Shown: positions 1 through 4,518, numbered from the stretch's first letter. The stretch: DNA of 8,150 nt from CAYNTH01 sp964427055 (GCA_964427055.1 CAYRSQ010000034.1:1-8150), one strand, 5' to 3'. Made by a program: numbers and translations. Notes: generated from the sequence alone by a model not told the origin.

Positions 1-36
1 TAAATTTAACCTGTGGATAAATAGGCTCTAACGGGG

Positions 37-65
37 TTGACAAAAAATCAAAAATATGCTATAAT
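37..65 (+). promoter_or_regulatory. Consensus sigma70-type promoter of ncRNA unit
   Basis: TTGACA (37-42) and TATAAT (60-65) are both perfect, 17 nt apart, with an extended -10 TGC just before TATAAT. Transcription would start near 72. Confidence 0.9.
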
Positions 66-69
66 TATT

Positions 70-214
70 ATATGGTTGAGTGGAGCTGAAGTTCTCTGGG
101 GCGAAAAGCCTCTCCGCGGAGGACCACCGCCACCCATATCTACAGCATCTGTCGGCCCCTAGCCTAGCGGACCGCAGAATAAGACTGGGGCTGCACGATG
201 TGCAGCCTTTTTTT
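70..214 (+). ncRNA. Putative structured small RNA, no convincing ORF
   Basis: This stretch lies between a perfect promoter and a strong intrinsic terminator, giving a transcript of about 140 nt. No start codon has an SD. The frame opening with GTG at 80 runs through the terminator, the tail hairpin and the next repeat, so it is not a plausible gene. Local structure is visible: GTTCTC (91-96) can pair with GAGGAC (119-124) around a GGC-GAAAA-GCC hairpin (100-110), and GCCCC (155-159) can pair with GGGGC (187-191), which competes with the terminator stem. It lacks the SRP RNA core motif and does not resemble any RNA family I recognise. A leaderless mini-ORF (ATG at 72, five codons) exists but is probably chance. 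Confidence 0.5.
189..214 (+). terminator. Intrinsic terminator of ncRNA unit
   Basis: An 8-bp stem, GGCTGCAC (189-196) with GTGCAGCC (200-207), has a 3-nt loop and is followed by seven T. Confidence 0.9.
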
Positions 215-220
215 ATACAA

Positions 221-250
221 AAAAGACGAGTATTACTACTCGCCTCTTTT
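221..250 (+). terminator. Constant tail hairpin, copy 1
   Basis: CGAGTA (227-232), loop TTAC, TACTCG (237-242), with A-rich 5' and T-rich 3' flanks, so it should terminate in both directions. The same hairpin ends every plus-strand unit except the one at 3788. Confidence 0.8.
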
Positions 251-251
251 A

Positions 252-287
252 TTTCCGGGGTGGCATGTAACGATGTTGGAACCTGGG
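252..287 (+). repeat. Array repeat R1 (class A)
   Basis: CCGGGGTGGCATGTAACGAT followed by GTTGGAACCTGGG. It has a 2-nt deletion (TGTAACG instead of TGTGGAACG) and a T-to-C change relative to the usual TTCTGGGG start. Confidence 0.85.
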
Positions 288-315
288 TGGTTGCGAAACA
301 ATAAAAAATGAGCCC

Positions 316-344
316 TTGACAAAATGGCGAAAGCGTGATATTCT
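316..344 (+). promoter_or_regulatory. Promoter of 38-aa gene
   Basis: TTGACA (316-321), 17-nt spacer, TATTCT (339-344), with an extended -10 TGA. Confidence 0.85.
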
Positions 345-382
345 AAACATAGATAGGTGGTGAATCTAAGCTGGAGGTAACC

Positions 383-499
383 ATGAGAAAATGGGTCATC
401 TATCTTGTGATCGCTGCTGTCATACTCGGAGTCTTGTTCGGAATGTTCTACTGCAAGATCTTCTGTGCGATCCAGAATATACTCACGGGACGATTGTGA
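383..499 (+). CDS. 38-aa single-pass membrane protein, hypothetical
   Basis: I do not recognise this protein. ATG at 383 follows GGAGGT (373-378) at good spacing, and TGA ends it at 499. The start is MRKWVIYLVI; two basic residues precede one hydrophobic helix (about residues 4-23), and a short tail contains Cys24 and Cys28 and ends in LTGRL. The positive N-terminus suggests an N-in, C-out insertion. It is the only gene of its unit, with its own promoter 40-70 nt upstream and a terminator about 90 nt downstream. It belongs to a set of tiny membrane proteins in the plus-strand units of this array (2395, 4519, 4981, 6576). The SD, the promoter and the coherent hydrophobic segment make it likely to be real; its function is unknown. 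Confidence 0.75.
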   Translation: MRKWVIYLVIAAVILGVLFGMFYCKIFCAIQNILTGRL

Positions 500-591
500 C
501 CACCGTATAGCCTCACTAAGACCAAGACGTTGATCTGGGCGAAACTCACAAAGTCCCATTCGGAAGAATGTCCAATGCACGCATGTGCAAG
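500..591 (+). other. 3' untranslated stretch with small hairpin, no gene seen
   Basis: No ORF with an SD is visible. A short inverted repeat TGCAC-GCAT-GTGCA lies at 576-589. With the hairpins and repeat that follow, the region 500-802 carries no protein gene I can support. Confidence 0.5.
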
Positions 592-624
592 CCCTAGACA
601 TCATCCTGGTGCCTAGGGTTTATT
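592..624 (+). terminator. Terminator of 38-aa gene
   Basis: CCCTAG (592-597) pairs with CTAGGG (613-618) around a long loop, followed by TTTATTT. Confidence 0.65.
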
Positions 625-630
625 TAAACA

Positions 631-660
631 AAAAGACGAATATTACTACTCGCCTCTTTT
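631..660 (+). terminator. Constant tail hairpin, copy 2
   Basis: GACGAATATTACTACTCGCC flanked by AAAA and TCTTTT. One G-to-A change gives a mismatch in the stem. Confidence 0.7.
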
Positions 661-662
661 AA

Positions 663-754
663 TTCTGGGGTCACTCCGCCTTTGCCAGTAGGCGGATGGC
701 GGATGCAAGAATGCCTGCCTATCGGCACAGTCAGGGTCGGCAAATTAGAGCCTG
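663..754 (+). repeat. Array repeat R2 (class B) with two palindromic insertions
   Basis: It starts TTCTGGGGTC, carries ATGCAAGAATG at 703-713 and ends TTAGAGCCTG. A GC-rich block with CCGCC (676-680) and GGCGG (691-695) interrupts the left half. A second block (714-744, containing TGCC-TATC-GGCA) sits between GAATG and TTAGAG, where R7 is also interrupted. Confidence 0.75.
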
Positions 755-802
755 CGTATAAGGCCTACTCAGAACACTCCAAGCTATAAATAATGTAAAA
801 TA

Positions 803-1372
803 TTATTTTAACAATTCAGCAATCAACTCTCTCGCGCCAGTTTTCTTTTCTGCTGAATACGGAATAACTTTATAAATATTAAAAGCATTTTTTATTTTTT
901 GTAGTTTTTCATCGTATTCTGATTTTTTTATTTTGTCTATTTTATTGGCCACAATAATAATATTTTTATCGGCTTTCTGTAAGCTATAAAACATTACCAT
1001 ATCATCTTGGGTTGGGCCAACTTTTGCATCTATAATCAGAATGACCTTTTTAAAATTATAGCCTGAATTAAACAAATACCAATCAATCATTTTTTGAATT
1101 TTATGCCGCACCTCTTCTGGCATCTTGGCAAACCCATAGCCTGGCAAATCAACCAAATAGAAGGCCCTGTTTATCAAAAATATATTTATCTGCTGGGTAC
1201 GCCCAGGAGAAGAGCTGGTTCTAGCCAAATTCTTCTGATTAACCAAAGAATTGATGATACTTGATTTGCCCACGTTAGAACGACCGATCAAAACAATTTG
1301 AGGAATACCATCCTCAAAAATATCATCAGTGCCTACCACGCCTTTTATAAATATTGCTGATTTTATATTCAT
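803..1372 (-). CDS. engB: Ribosome biogenesis GTP-binding protein EngB/YsxC
   Basis: A 189-aa TrmE-Era-EngA-EngB-Septin-like GTPase of normal family length. Motifs in order: G1 GRSNVGKSS (30-38), G2 threonine in SSPGRTQ (54-60), G3 DLPGYG (75-80), G4 NKID (143-146), G5 SAEK (173-176). The RSNVGKSS and DLPGYG forms are typical of EngB, which in studied bacteria acts in late assembly of the large ribosomal subunit and is usually essential. It is the only gene in its unit. The start ATG has no SD, like the other AT-rich minus-strand genes here. Its promoter is TTGATA-N17-TATAAT at 1414-1442, with the -35 inside the loop of the AAGAGCC hairpin. A housekeeping GTPase between accessory-looking units is unusual and suggests either a captured gene or a chromosomal gene caught in the array. 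The identification is firm. Confidence 0.96.
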   Translation of the reverse strand: MNIKSAIFIKGVVGTDDIFEDGIPQIVLIGRSNVGKSSIINSLVNQKNLARTSSSPGRTQQINIFLINRAFYLVDLPGYGFAKMPEEVRHKIQKMIDWYLFNSGYNFKKVILIIDAKVGPTQDDMVMFYSLQKADKNIIIVANKIDKIKKSEYDEKLQKIKNAFNIYKVIPYSAEKKTGARELIAELLK

Positions 1373-1413
1373 ATTCAGTGCTAATTATGTTAATAAGAAT
1401 AATTTATTTTTAA

Positions 1414-1442
1414 ATTATATCATAAGAAGAGCCCTTTATCAA
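1414..1442 (-). promoter_or_regulatory. Promoter of engB
   Basis: On the minus strand, TTGATA (1437-1442), 17-nt spacer and perfect TATAAT (1414-1419) with extended -10 TGA. The -35 lies in the loop of the hairpin at 1426-1450, so hairpin and promoter overlap. Confidence 0.8.
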
Positions 1443-1450
1443 GGCTCTTC
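1426..1450. terminator. AGAGCC/GGCTCT hairpin (minus-unit hairpin), copy 1
   Basis: GAAGAGCC (1426-1433) and GGCTCTTC (1443-1450) form an 8-bp stem directly left of repeat R3. The same hairpin sits upstream of other minus-strand genes. Its T flanks are weaker than in the copies at 1818 and 4375. Confidence 0.65.
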
Positions 1451-1488
1451 TCTGGTCTGAAGTGGCATGTGGAACGAGGCTGGAACCT
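1451..1488 (+). repeat. Array repeat R3 (class A, diverged)
   Basis: TCTGGTCTGAAGTGGCATGT followed by GGAACGAGGCTGGAACCT. It has substitutions in GGGG and in the GATGTT core, and is followed by a minus-strand gene. Confidence 0.8.
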
Positions 1489-1497
1489 ATTTAGGAT

Positions 1498-1526
1498 AAA
1501 ACAAAGGGACGGAGTTATTCCGCCCC
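1498..1526 (-). terminator. Terminator of 73-aa gene
   Basis: On the minus strand, GGGGCGGA pairs with TCCGTCCC (one A-C mismatch), followed by TTTGTTTT. Confidence 0.8.
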
Positions 1527-1539
1527 ATGCAAATGGCTT

Positions 1540-1761
1540 CTATGCTGGCACTTTCTGTAGACGATTGATTTTTTCGTCATAAAACCGCGTTCTGCCAGTT
1601 ATGAATAGCCAAAAATGATAGATACAATTAACAAAAGGATGAACACTCACCTCTTTAACGTTGCCACCACAAAGAATGTCCCAATTAGTTACTATCCCCA
1701 AGGCACCACACGGCAGTCTGACAATATCACCATCTGCGACAGTCATTTGATAAGGATCCAT
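1540..1761 (-). CDS. 73-aa hypothetical protein
   Basis: I do not recognise a family. The sequence starts MDPYQMTVADGDIVRLPCGA and reads as a compact beta-rich fold: DGDIVRLPCGALGIVTNW resembles the start of a small barrel, where GDIV and G-x-V segments are common, but that is only an impression. No transmembrane helix stands out, although the middle has an aromatic hydrophobic stretch (IYHFWLFITG, about 47-56). The start is well set: GGAGG lies about 4 nt upstream of the ATG at 1761. A promoter lies at 1785-1812 and a GC-rich terminator follows the stop. It shares unit R3-R4 with the gene at 1874, which reads in the same direction but has its own promoter and is separated by a 9-bp terminator hairpin. 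Confidence 0.75.
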   Translation of the reverse strand: MDPYQMTVADGDIVRLPCGALGIVTNWDILCGGNVKEVSVHPFVNCIYHFWLFITGRTRFYDEKINRLQKVPA

Positions 1762-1784
1762 TCTTCCTCCTTTTAGACTTTTTT

Positions 1785-1812
1785 AATTTAGCAAATCGTG
1801 AAAACTTGTCAA
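1785..1812 (-). promoter_or_regulatory. Promoter of 73-aa gene
   Basis: On the minus strand, perfect TTGACA (1807-1812), 16-nt spacer, TAAATT (1785-1790) preceded by TGC. TTGACA sits five bases past the hairpin at 1818-1847. Confidence 0.75.
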
Positions 1813-1817
1813 TACCA

Positions 1818-1847
1818 AAAAGAGCCCCATATACACAAGGCTCTTTT
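1818..1847. terminator. AGAGCC/GGCTCT hairpin, copy 2; terminator of 108-aa gene
   Basis: AAAAGAGCC (1818-1826) and GGCTCTTTT (1839-1847) make a 9-bp stem with U-rich ends in both directions. No array repeat follows it on the right, unlike copies at 1426, 4375 and 7277. Confidence 0.85.
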
Positions 1848-1873
1848 CTTTATAATTTTATTAAAATGAATAA

Positions 1874-2200
1874 TTATACGAATCCTTCTTTGCTCCATTT
1901 TTCATAAATATCACTCCATTCTTGATAAAGCTTATTAATTCGACTAGATCTCTCAGCTCTTGCTAACAATTCGTTTTTTAATTGAGATCCGTCAGGGCCG
2001 AAAGCGGCAATAATCTCACCAGAACCAACGCTAAAGTTGGCAGAGTCCTGAAGATAAGTGCCTACAAGTATATTGCCATTATCTAGGGCATCATAAAGTG
2101 CAGGAGAGTCTGGGAATTCAGTCTTAACCCTGGCCACAAAATCTTCTGGATATTTTTTTACCTTATCAGGACCAGCTTCTGTTTCAAAGGGTTTGTTCAT
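1874..2200 (-). CDS. 108-aa hypothetical soluble protein
   Basis: I do not recognise a family. The protein starts MNKPFETEAGPDKVKKYPED. It has a charged N-terminus, a central part with DNGNILVGTYLQDS and GSGEIIAAFGPDGSQL that looks like short strands and turns, and a C-terminal helical part rich in charged and aromatic residues (ARAERSSRINKLYQEWSDIY, then EKWSKEGFV). There is no signal peptide or membrane segment. No SD precedes the ATG; the gene is AT-rich with a promoter (TTGACT-N16-TATAAT) abutting repeat R4, the same layout as the genes at 2679 and 7353. The downstream terminator is the hairpin at 1818-1847. It is probably real, but its function is unknown. Confidence 0.75.
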   Translation of the reverse strand: MNKPFETEAGPDKVKKYPEDFVARVKTEFPDSPALYDALDNGNILVGTYLQDSANFSVGSGEIIAAFGPDGSQLKNELLARAERSSRINKLYQEWSDIYEKWSKEGFV

Positions 2201-2233
2201 AAATTTAATAATTAAATATTAACGATTGATTAT

Positions 2234-2261
2234 ATTATAATTCAATCATTATAAAAGTCAA
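2234..2261 (-). promoter_or_regulatory. Promoter of 108-aa gene
   Basis: On the minus strand, TTGACT (2256-2261), 16-nt spacer, perfect TATAAT (2234-2239). The -35 starts only 4 nt from the TTCTGGGG end of repeat R4. Confidence 0.8.
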
Positions 2262-2265
2262 TATT

Positions 2266-2300
2266 TCTGGGGTGGCATGTGGGACAATATTGGAACCTGG
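2266..2300 (+). repeat. Array repeat R4 (class A)
   Basis: TCTGGGGTGGCATGTGGGAC followed by AATATTGGAACCTGG. ATATT precedes it, as at R6 and in a close variant at the tRNA-His end. Confidence 0.9.
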
Positions 2301-2327
2301 ATTAGACAAAATAACGATAATAGGGTC

Positions 2328-2356
2328 TTGACAAAAGAGGAAAAATGTGCTATAAT
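2328..2356 (+). promoter_or_regulatory. Promoter of 49-aa gene
   Basis: Perfect TTGACA (2328-2333), 17-nt spacer, perfect TATAAT (2351-2356), extended -10 TGC. Confidence 0.9.
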
Positions 2357-2394
2357 ATAAAATATAAGTAACAAACCACGAGAAAGGAGCCGTA

Positions 2395-2544
2395 GTGATA
2401 GACATACCGCCAATTGAGTGGGTATCGGTTATACTTACCACGGCCGCGTTCGTTGCGGCAATAATCACATTGATATGGAGCCTAATCAAATGGGCTACCG
2501 AGACGGCAAAGAGGCGGAGGCTGGAAACCTGGTCTCAATCCTAG
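2395..2544 (+). CDS. 49-aa single-pass membrane protein, hypothetical
   Basis: I do not recognise this protein. GTG at 2395 is 5 nt after AAGGAG (2384-2389), and TAG ends it at 2544. The first residues are MIDIPPIEWV, then a single hydrophobic helix (about 10-33, including VSVILTTAAFVAAIITLIWS), then a basic tail (KWATETAKRRRLETWSQS). The positive charge after the helix predicts an N-out, C-in topology, the reverse of the 38-aa protein at 383. A consensus promoter lies 38 nt upstream of the start and a 7-bp terminator follows. The overlapping frame at 2418-2660 runs into the terminator and next repeat and is a shadow. Confidence 0.75.
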   Translation: MIDIPPIEWVSVILTTAAFVAAIITLIWSLIKWATETAKRRRLETWSQS

Positions 2545-2561
2545 TGTCCGCATCTCACCAA

Positions 2562-2594
2562 CAGGAGCAGGCAGCGTCCAGCTCCTGCTTTTTT
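2562..2594 (+). terminator. Terminator of 49-aa gene
   Basis: CAGGAGC (2562-2568) pairs with GCTCCTG (2581-2587), followed by CTTTTTT. Confidence 0.9.
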
Positions 2595-2598
2595 ATAC

Positions 2599-2630
2599 AA
2601 AAAGACGAGCATTGCTACTCGCCTTTTTTT
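2599..2630 (+). terminator. Constant tail hairpin, copy 3
   Basis: GACGAGCATTGCTACTCGCC followed by seven T. CGAG (2606-2609) pairs with CTCG (2618-2621); the T-to-C change leaves one mismatch in the stem. Confidence 0.75.
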
Positions 2631-2631
2631 A

Positions 2632-2665
2632 TTCTGGGGTCCCTCCTGCAACGATGTTAGAACCT
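2632..2665 (+). repeat. Array repeat R5 (class B)
   Basis: TTCTGGGGTCCCTCCTGCAA followed by CGATGTTAGAACCT. It is a hybrid-like form: class B left half, with the CGATGTT core seen in class A. Confidence 0.9.
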
Positions 2666-2670
2666 GTTTT

Positions 2671-2693
2671 GTTAAAATTTAATCATTTTTAAC
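2671..2693. terminator. Weak hairpin at 3' end of 84-aa gene
   Basis: GTTAAAA (2671-2677) pairs with TTTTAAC (2687-2693); the stop codon of the 84-aa gene lies inside it. There is no clear T-run on the minus strand. Confidence 0.35.
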
Positions 2694-2933
2694 GCTTGGC
2701 TTCTTCAACTTTTTGACAATATCAATAATGGCAAGAACCATACCAAGGCCCATCAAGCTATAGCCCAATATTCTGTTCTCTCCAAAAATAATACCCGCAA
2801 TAATAAATATGAAGGCGAAAATAACTAATTTAGAAAGTGGTTTTTGCATTGTTTTTTTCGTTGCAACCAGAATAACCATAATTATGGCCAAAACGATAAT
2901 AGACATTAAAATATAGAGCTGAGATGTGTTCAT
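2679..2933 (-). CDS. 84-aa three-helix membrane protein, hypothetical
   Basis: I do not recognise a family. Three hydrophobic helices are predicted: about 6-24 (LYILMSIIVLAIIMVILVAT), 34-50 (SKLVIFAFIFIIAGIIF) and 55-73 (ILGYSLMGLGMVLAIIDIV). A basic loop (KKTMQKPLSK) separates the first two, and a basic C-terminus (KKLKKPSVKND) follows the third, which places both on the cytoplasmic side by the positive-inside rule. There is no SD; the gene is AT-rich like engB and the genes at 1874 and 7353. Its promoter (TTGTCA-N16-TATAAT) starts right at repeat R6. It is the only gene between R5 and R6. Confidence 0.75.
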   Translation of the reverse strand: MNTSQLYILMSIIVLAIIMVILVATKKTMQKPLSKLVIFAFIFIIAGIIFGENRILGYSLMGLGMVLAIIDIVKKLKKPSVKND

Positions 2934-2968
2934 AAAATTATTTATTTAAATCTTTATACTACTTTTTT

Positions 2969-2996
2969 ATTATATCAAAAAATTACCTAATGACAA
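2969..2996 (-). promoter_or_regulatory. Promoter of 84-aa gene
   Basis: On the minus strand, TTGTCA (2991-2996), 16-nt spacer, perfect TATAAT (2969-2974) with extended -10 TGA. The -35 is 2 nt from the TTCTGGGG end of R6. Confidence 0.8.
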
Positions 2997-2998
2997 TA

Positions 2999-3035
2999 TT
3001 CTGGGGTGGCATGTGGAACGATGTTGGAACCTGGG
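2999..3035 (+). repeat. Array repeat R6 (class A, near consensus)
   Basis: TTCTGGGGTGGCATGTGGAA followed by CGATGTTGGAACCTGGG. The best example of class A. The spacer up to the next promoter (GGGGTTAATAAGAGGGC) also resembles those after R8 and R10. Confidence 0.92.
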
Positions 3036-3063
3036 TGTTGATGAATGGGGTTAATAAGAGGGC

Positions 3064-3091
3064 TTGACAAAAAATAGAAAAATGATATATT
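3064..3091 (+). promoter_or_regulatory. Promoter of 156-aa gene
   Basis: Perfect TTGACA (3064-3069), 16-nt spacer, TATATT (3086-3091), extended -10 TGA. Confidence 0.8.
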
Positions 3092-3125
3092 TATAACTGC
3101 CAAATGGCAAAAGGAGGTCTCGAGA

Positions 3126-3596
3126 ATGAGACTATTCACGAAGATCATTGGAACATCTTTGAATCGTCATCGTCTTTTGACACACGACACTCTCACCCTA
3201 GAAGGCATTGACGTAGCCTTACCCCCTGATGCAAAGATAGTCAAAGTGAGCCACAAAACTGTTATGTCCCCTGAAAACAGTGCATTGATATATATAATTA
3301 CCACTGTAAGTTATACTAGCACAAATGAAGAGATGGCTATGCCTGTCGACCCATCAAAATTCATACCAAGGGTGACGTTCGCCAGCTTACGGCCAGGCGA
3401 TACAGTTGTAGTCAAAGATAAATTCTACAGCTACTTTAAGCACGATGACGGAGAAGGATTCTACCAAACAGATGGAAGAAGTAAAGAACATCTCATTGGT
3501 GGCGACGTATACAAACCTGAAGAATTTGCCCAGAAGATTATGGGTATTCCGAAAATGTTGCCTGAGATATACTTCACCATCCTTCCTCGAGAATAA
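3126..3596 (+). CDS. 156-aa hypothetical soluble protein
   Basis: I do not recognise a family. It is the longest plus-strand gene. The ATG follows a near-perfect SD (AAGGAGGT, 3111-3118) at 7 nt. The protein starts MRLFTKIIGTSLNRHRLLTH. No membrane segment or signal peptide is visible. The N-terminal half alternates hydrophobic and polar residues like a beta-sheet (DAKIVKVSHK, SALIYIITTVSYTS). The C-terminal half has LRPGDTVVVKDKFYSYFKHD, then acidic and glycine turns (DDGEGFYQTDGRSKEHLIGG), and a helix (YKPEEFAQKIMG). The repeated aromatic and His-Asp residues could form a binding site, but nothing specific can be claimed. It is the sole gene between R6 and R7, with a 9-bp UUCG-capped terminator. 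Confidence 0.8.
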   Translation: MRLFTKIIGTSLNRHRLLTHDTLTLEGIDVALPPDAKIVKVSHKTVMSPENSALIYIITTVSYTSTNEEMAMPVDPSKFIPRVTFASLRPGDTVVVKDKFYSYFKHDDGEGFYQTDGRSKEHLIGGDVYKPEEFAQKIMGIPKMLPEIYFTILPRE

Positions 3597-3605
3597 TAAC
3601 GATTG

Positions 3606-3637
3606 GAGACGAGCTTCGGCTCGTCTCTTTTTCTTTT
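3606..3637 (+). terminator. UUCG-capped terminator of 156-aa gene
   Basis: GAGACGAGC (3606-3614), loop TTCG, GCTCGTCTC (3619-3627), then TTTTTCTTTT. A textbook stable terminator. Confidence 0.95.
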
Positions 3638-3640
3638 ATA

Positions 3641-3674
3641 CAAAAAGACAAGTATTACTACTCGCCTCTTTTCT
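3641..3674 (+). terminator. Constant tail hairpin, copy 4
   Basis: GACAAGTATTACTACTCGCC with AAAA/TCTTTT flanks. One G-to-A change in the left arm. Confidence 0.75.
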
Positions 3675-3675
3675 A

Positions 3676-3730
3676 TTCAAGGGTCCCCCATGCAAGAATG
3701 CCTGCCTGCCGGTAGGCAGGTTAGAACGGG
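3676..3730 (+). repeat. Array repeat R7 (class B) with 20-bp palindromic insertion
   Basis: AAGGGTCCCCCATGCAAGAA then TG, a 20-bp insert at 3701-3720, then TTAGAACGGG. Removing the insert restores a continuous class B repeat (GAATG joined to TTAGAAC). Confidence 0.88.
3701..3720. repeat. Palindromic insert in R7
   Basis: CCTGCCT (3701-3707) and AGGCAGG (3714-3720) flank GCCGGT, so the 20 bp is self-complementary except for one G-T pair. This type of GC-rich palindrome also appears at 6375-6410. Confidence 0.85.
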
Positions 3731-3739
3731 ATTAAGGTA

Positions 3740-3767
3740 TTGACAAAAAATTTAAAAATTCTATCCT
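3740..3767 (+). promoter_or_regulatory. Promoter of 73-aa gene at 3788
   Basis: Perfect TTGACA (3740-3745), 16-nt spacer, TATCCT (3762-3767), a weaker -10 without TGN. Confidence 0.7.
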
Positions 3768-3787
3768 TTAATTAAAGGAGGTGCAAT

Positions 3788-4009
3788 ATGGGAATCGGAT
3801 GGGGAGAGTTGTCGAGATTAGGGCTTAGTAGAGGCGATCTCATGCAGGCGGCATCTGGAACGGGCAAGTTCTGTTGTCTAGGTAGTGCAGTGCCCGCCAT
3901 TCGGAGACTCGGCATGAGTAATCATGCAGCTCATGCCCTAGCCAATCGTATGGTGGCAAACGGTGATCGCCCAGACGAACGGCCAGACACCAGGACATGG
4001 AATTATTAA
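3788..4009 (+). CDS. 73-aa hypothetical protein
   Basis: I do not recognise a family. ATG at 3788 follows AAAGGAGGT (3774-3782) at 5 nt, one of the strongest SDs in the window. The protein starts MGIGWGELSRLGLSRGDLMQ and is rich in Gly, Ala and Arg, with two probable helices (GELSRLGLSRGDLMQAAS and NHAAHALANRMVAN) and an Arg/Asp-rich tail (GDRPDERPDTRTWNY). There is a Cys pair (KFCCLG, about 27-32). No membrane segment. It converges on the 77-aa gene at 4085. The two terminators stand back to back, with neither the tail hairpin nor an array repeat between them, so this unit carries a convergent gene pair. Confidence 0.72.
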   Translation: MGIGWGELSRLGLSRGDLMQAASGTGKFCCLGSAVPAIRRLGMSNHAAHALANRMVANGDRPDERPDTRTWNY

Positions 4010-4038
4010 TATGAGGACCAATTTATTCTAGTGTATCG

Positions 4039-4067
4039 CCGCAGACCATTGGTCTGCGGTTTTCTTT
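4039..4067 (+). terminator. Terminator of 73-aa gene at 3788
   Basis: CCGCAGACC (4039-4047), loop ATT, GGTCTGCGG (4051-4059), then TTTTCTTTT. The CGAG tail hairpin found after all other plus genes is missing here. Confidence 0.93.
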
Positions 4068-4072
4068 TAAAC

Positions 4073-4095
4073 AAAAAGGGCGGATTATCCCGCCC
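4073..4095 (-). terminator. Terminator overlapping end of 77-aa gene
   Basis: On the minus strand, GGGCGG and CCGCCC (4090-4095 with 4078-4083), then TTTTT. The TAA stop of the gene (4085-4087) lies in the loop. Confidence 0.9.
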
Positions 4096-4318
4096 TACGA
4101 GACTTAGGAAAAACTCTATAGCGAGCACCGTTGGGCTTAACGACGTATACCCTATCTTGAATGCCACCCTGTCCTCCTGACTGAGTTGAGGGTTGAGACT
4201 TTTCTAATTCTTCAAGGCGAGCCTGAGCCGCTTTTTCAGCTGAAGCTTCGTCAGGATATTCACCATCTAACGGATAATATTCTTCCGAAAAAGTATCATA
4301 ACCTTCAAGTTCCCACAT
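4085..4318 (-). CDS. 77-aa conserved-looking hypothetical protein (MWELEGYDTF type)
   Basis: The protein starts MWELEGYDTFSEEYYPLDGE, followed by an Ala/Glu-rich helix (DEASAEKAAQARLEELEKSQ), a Ser/Gly/Gln linker (PSTQSGGQGG), and a strand-like end (IQDRVYVVKPNGARYRVFPK). From memory, small proteins with this same plan (W-x-L-E-x-Y-D-T-F near the start, SGGQ and IQDRVYVV near the end) occur in several bacteria without an assigned function; I could not verify this here. GGAGG lies 5-6 nt upstream of the ATG, and the promoter is TTGACA-N16-TATTCT beside the AGAGCC hairpin. The stop codon lies inside the terminator loop, so the transcript has almost no 3' tail. Confidence 0.8.
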   Translation of the reverse strand: MWELEGYDTFSEEYYPLDGEYPDEASAEKAAQARLEELEKSQPSTQSGGQGGIQDRVYVVKPNGARYRVFPKSRRAG

Positions 4319-4342
4319 TATTGCCTCCTTTGAACTAATTTT

Positions 4343-4370
4343 AGAATATCAAATTTCTTCTATTTGTCAA
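4343..4370 (-). promoter_or_regulatory. Promoter of 77-aa gene
   Basis: On the minus strand, perfect TTGACA (4365-4370), 16-nt spacer, TATTCT (4343-4348) with extended -10 TGA. Confidence 0.82.
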
Positions 4371-4374
4371 TACT

Positions 4375-4400
4375 AAAGAGCCCTTTATCAAGGCTCTTTT
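4375..4400. terminator. AGAGCC/GGCTCT hairpin, copy 3
   Basis: AAAGAGCC (4375-4382) pairs with GGCTCTTT (4392-4399). The loop holds TATCAA, as in copy 1. It sits between the minus promoter and repeat R8. Confidence 0.8.
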
Positions 4401-4440
4401 CTGGTCTGGGGTGGCTTGTGGAACGATGTTGAAACCTGGG
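4401..4440 (+). repeat. Array repeat R8 (class A)
   Basis: TCTGGGGTGGCTTGTGGAAC (from 4405) followed by GATGTTGAAACCTGGG. CTGG precedes it, giving a partial duplication of its left end. Confidence 0.9.
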
Positions 4441-4468
4441 TATTGAGAAATGTGGTTAATAAGAGGCC

Positions 4469-4497
4469 TTGACAAATGAGTAAAAATGTGCTATAAT
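4469..4497 (+). promoter_or_regulatory. Promoter of 80-aa gene
   Basis: Perfect TTGACA (4469-4474), 17-nt spacer, perfect TATAAT (4492-4497), extended -10 TGC. Confidence 0.92.
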
Positions 4498-4518
4498 ATA
4501 AGCAGAAAGGAACAATCA

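Noticed and set aside
80..304. 74-aa plus-strand frame (GTG start)
   Set aside because: No SD, and its last 30 or so residues are translated from the terminator, constant tail hairpin and array repeat. The region is better explained as a non-coding RNA unit.
562..594. Nine-codon frame MSNARMCKP after the 38-aa gene
   Set aside because: Too short, without an SD, and it ends in the terminator stem.
236..604. 122-aa minus-strand frame
   Set aside because: It runs antisense through the 38-aa gene, its promoter, the repeat R1 and the start of the tail hairpin; no SD or sensible protein.
2418..2660. 80-aa plus-strand frame overlapping the 49-aa gene
   Set aside because: It has no SD and ends in residues encoded by the terminator and tail hairpin; the 49-aa frame has the SD and a proper membrane helix.
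4486..4518. Upstream start for the 80-aa gene
   Set aside because: It overlaps and precedes the -10 element, so it is not in the mRNA; the ATG at 4519 has an SD.
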